From positions 1-6,719 of the forward strand of contig JANXVS010000113.1 in the NCBI GenBank assembly GCA_025351555.1: DNA of 6,719 nucleotides. Reading direction: 5' to 3'. The translations under genes and the position numbers were made by a program. Of the stretch, positions 6,634-6,719 are shown in pieces. The notes under the pieces were generated by a model. It saw only the letters and a list, made by a program, of their open reading frames with translations, was not told where the DNA came from and made no database searches. Origin of the DNA: Pseudomonadota bacterium (GTDB lineage: Bacteria; Pseudomonadota; Gammaproteobacteria; Xanthomonadales; Rhodanobacteraceae). Positions within the stretch are counted from its first letter, which is position 1. Every line of letters begins with the position of its first letter.

Positions 6634-6719
6634 TTTACCCGGTTTGCGCACACAACCCGCGCAGCGTTTGAATTTGCGCGCTTTTCCGCTAGGATTCTCA
6701 TGCAACCATAACAATTTGA
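6634..6719. other. Region upstream of rsgA
   Basis: This edge stretch probably holds the rsgA promoter. It is more AT-rich than the genes. On the minus strand TTGTTA (6714-6709) lies 17 nt before TAGCGG, and TATGGT is a possible -10; neither pair is convincing. The rsgA frame remains open through it (basic, with a CAGC cysteine pair), but nothing in RsgA proteins supports translating it. No plus-strand gene starts here within the window; ATG at 6700 meets a stop after three codons. Confidence 0.4.

Overview
The window reads as ordinary chromosomal DNA from a GC-rich proteobacterium. The families present (MaeB-type malic enzyme, TPR-sulfotransferase, secreted M20 amidohydrolase, RsgA) and the strong GC codon bias suggest a gammaproteobacterium of the Xanthomonadales type (Lysobacter, Rhodanobacter or Dyella relatives). 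That placement is inference; no marker gene fixes the taxon.

All five real genes lie on the minus strand and are read from right to left. In transcription order they are: rsgA, a ribosome-assembly GTPase (6624 to 5542); a TPR protein with a C-terminal sulfotransferase domain (5539 to 3935, starting 2 nt after the rsgA stop); a DUF1704 / QEGLA-motif HExxxH putative metallopeptidase (3897 to 2620, after a 37-nt gap); a secreted M20-family amidohydrolase (2605 to 1298, after a 14-nt gap and with a good Shine-Dalgarno); and, after a 158-nt non-coding gap, the start of an NADP-type malic enzyme, maeB (1139 leftward). The first four are packed tightly enough to be one transcription unit or two. maeB probably has its own promoter.

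The clearest anomaly is at the left end. The malic enzyme gene reads normally up to its conserved GATTINE motif at position 114. The sequence then folds back. Positions 1-119 on the PLUS strand carry the next part of the same gene (GATTINEPMKIACVRA...AYGDQQLS), and positions 1-21 are a perfect inverted copy of 114-134. The minus-strand reading frame therefore ends at a false stop (105-107). A short microhomology at the junction, and the failure of either orientation to restore the conserved downstream protein, fit a chimeric fold-back (amplification, library or assembly artefact) better than a genetic switch.

Functionally the genes do not form an obvious single pathway. rsgA and maeB are housekeeping genes. 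The middle three are an uncharacterised sulfotransferase-like protein, a peptidase-like protein of unknown bacterial role and an exported amidohydrolase. I see no tRNA, rRNA, CRISPR, insertion sequence, phage or defence genes, and I found no convincing new system. The DUF1704-amidohydrolase pair is the only gene context I would follow up.
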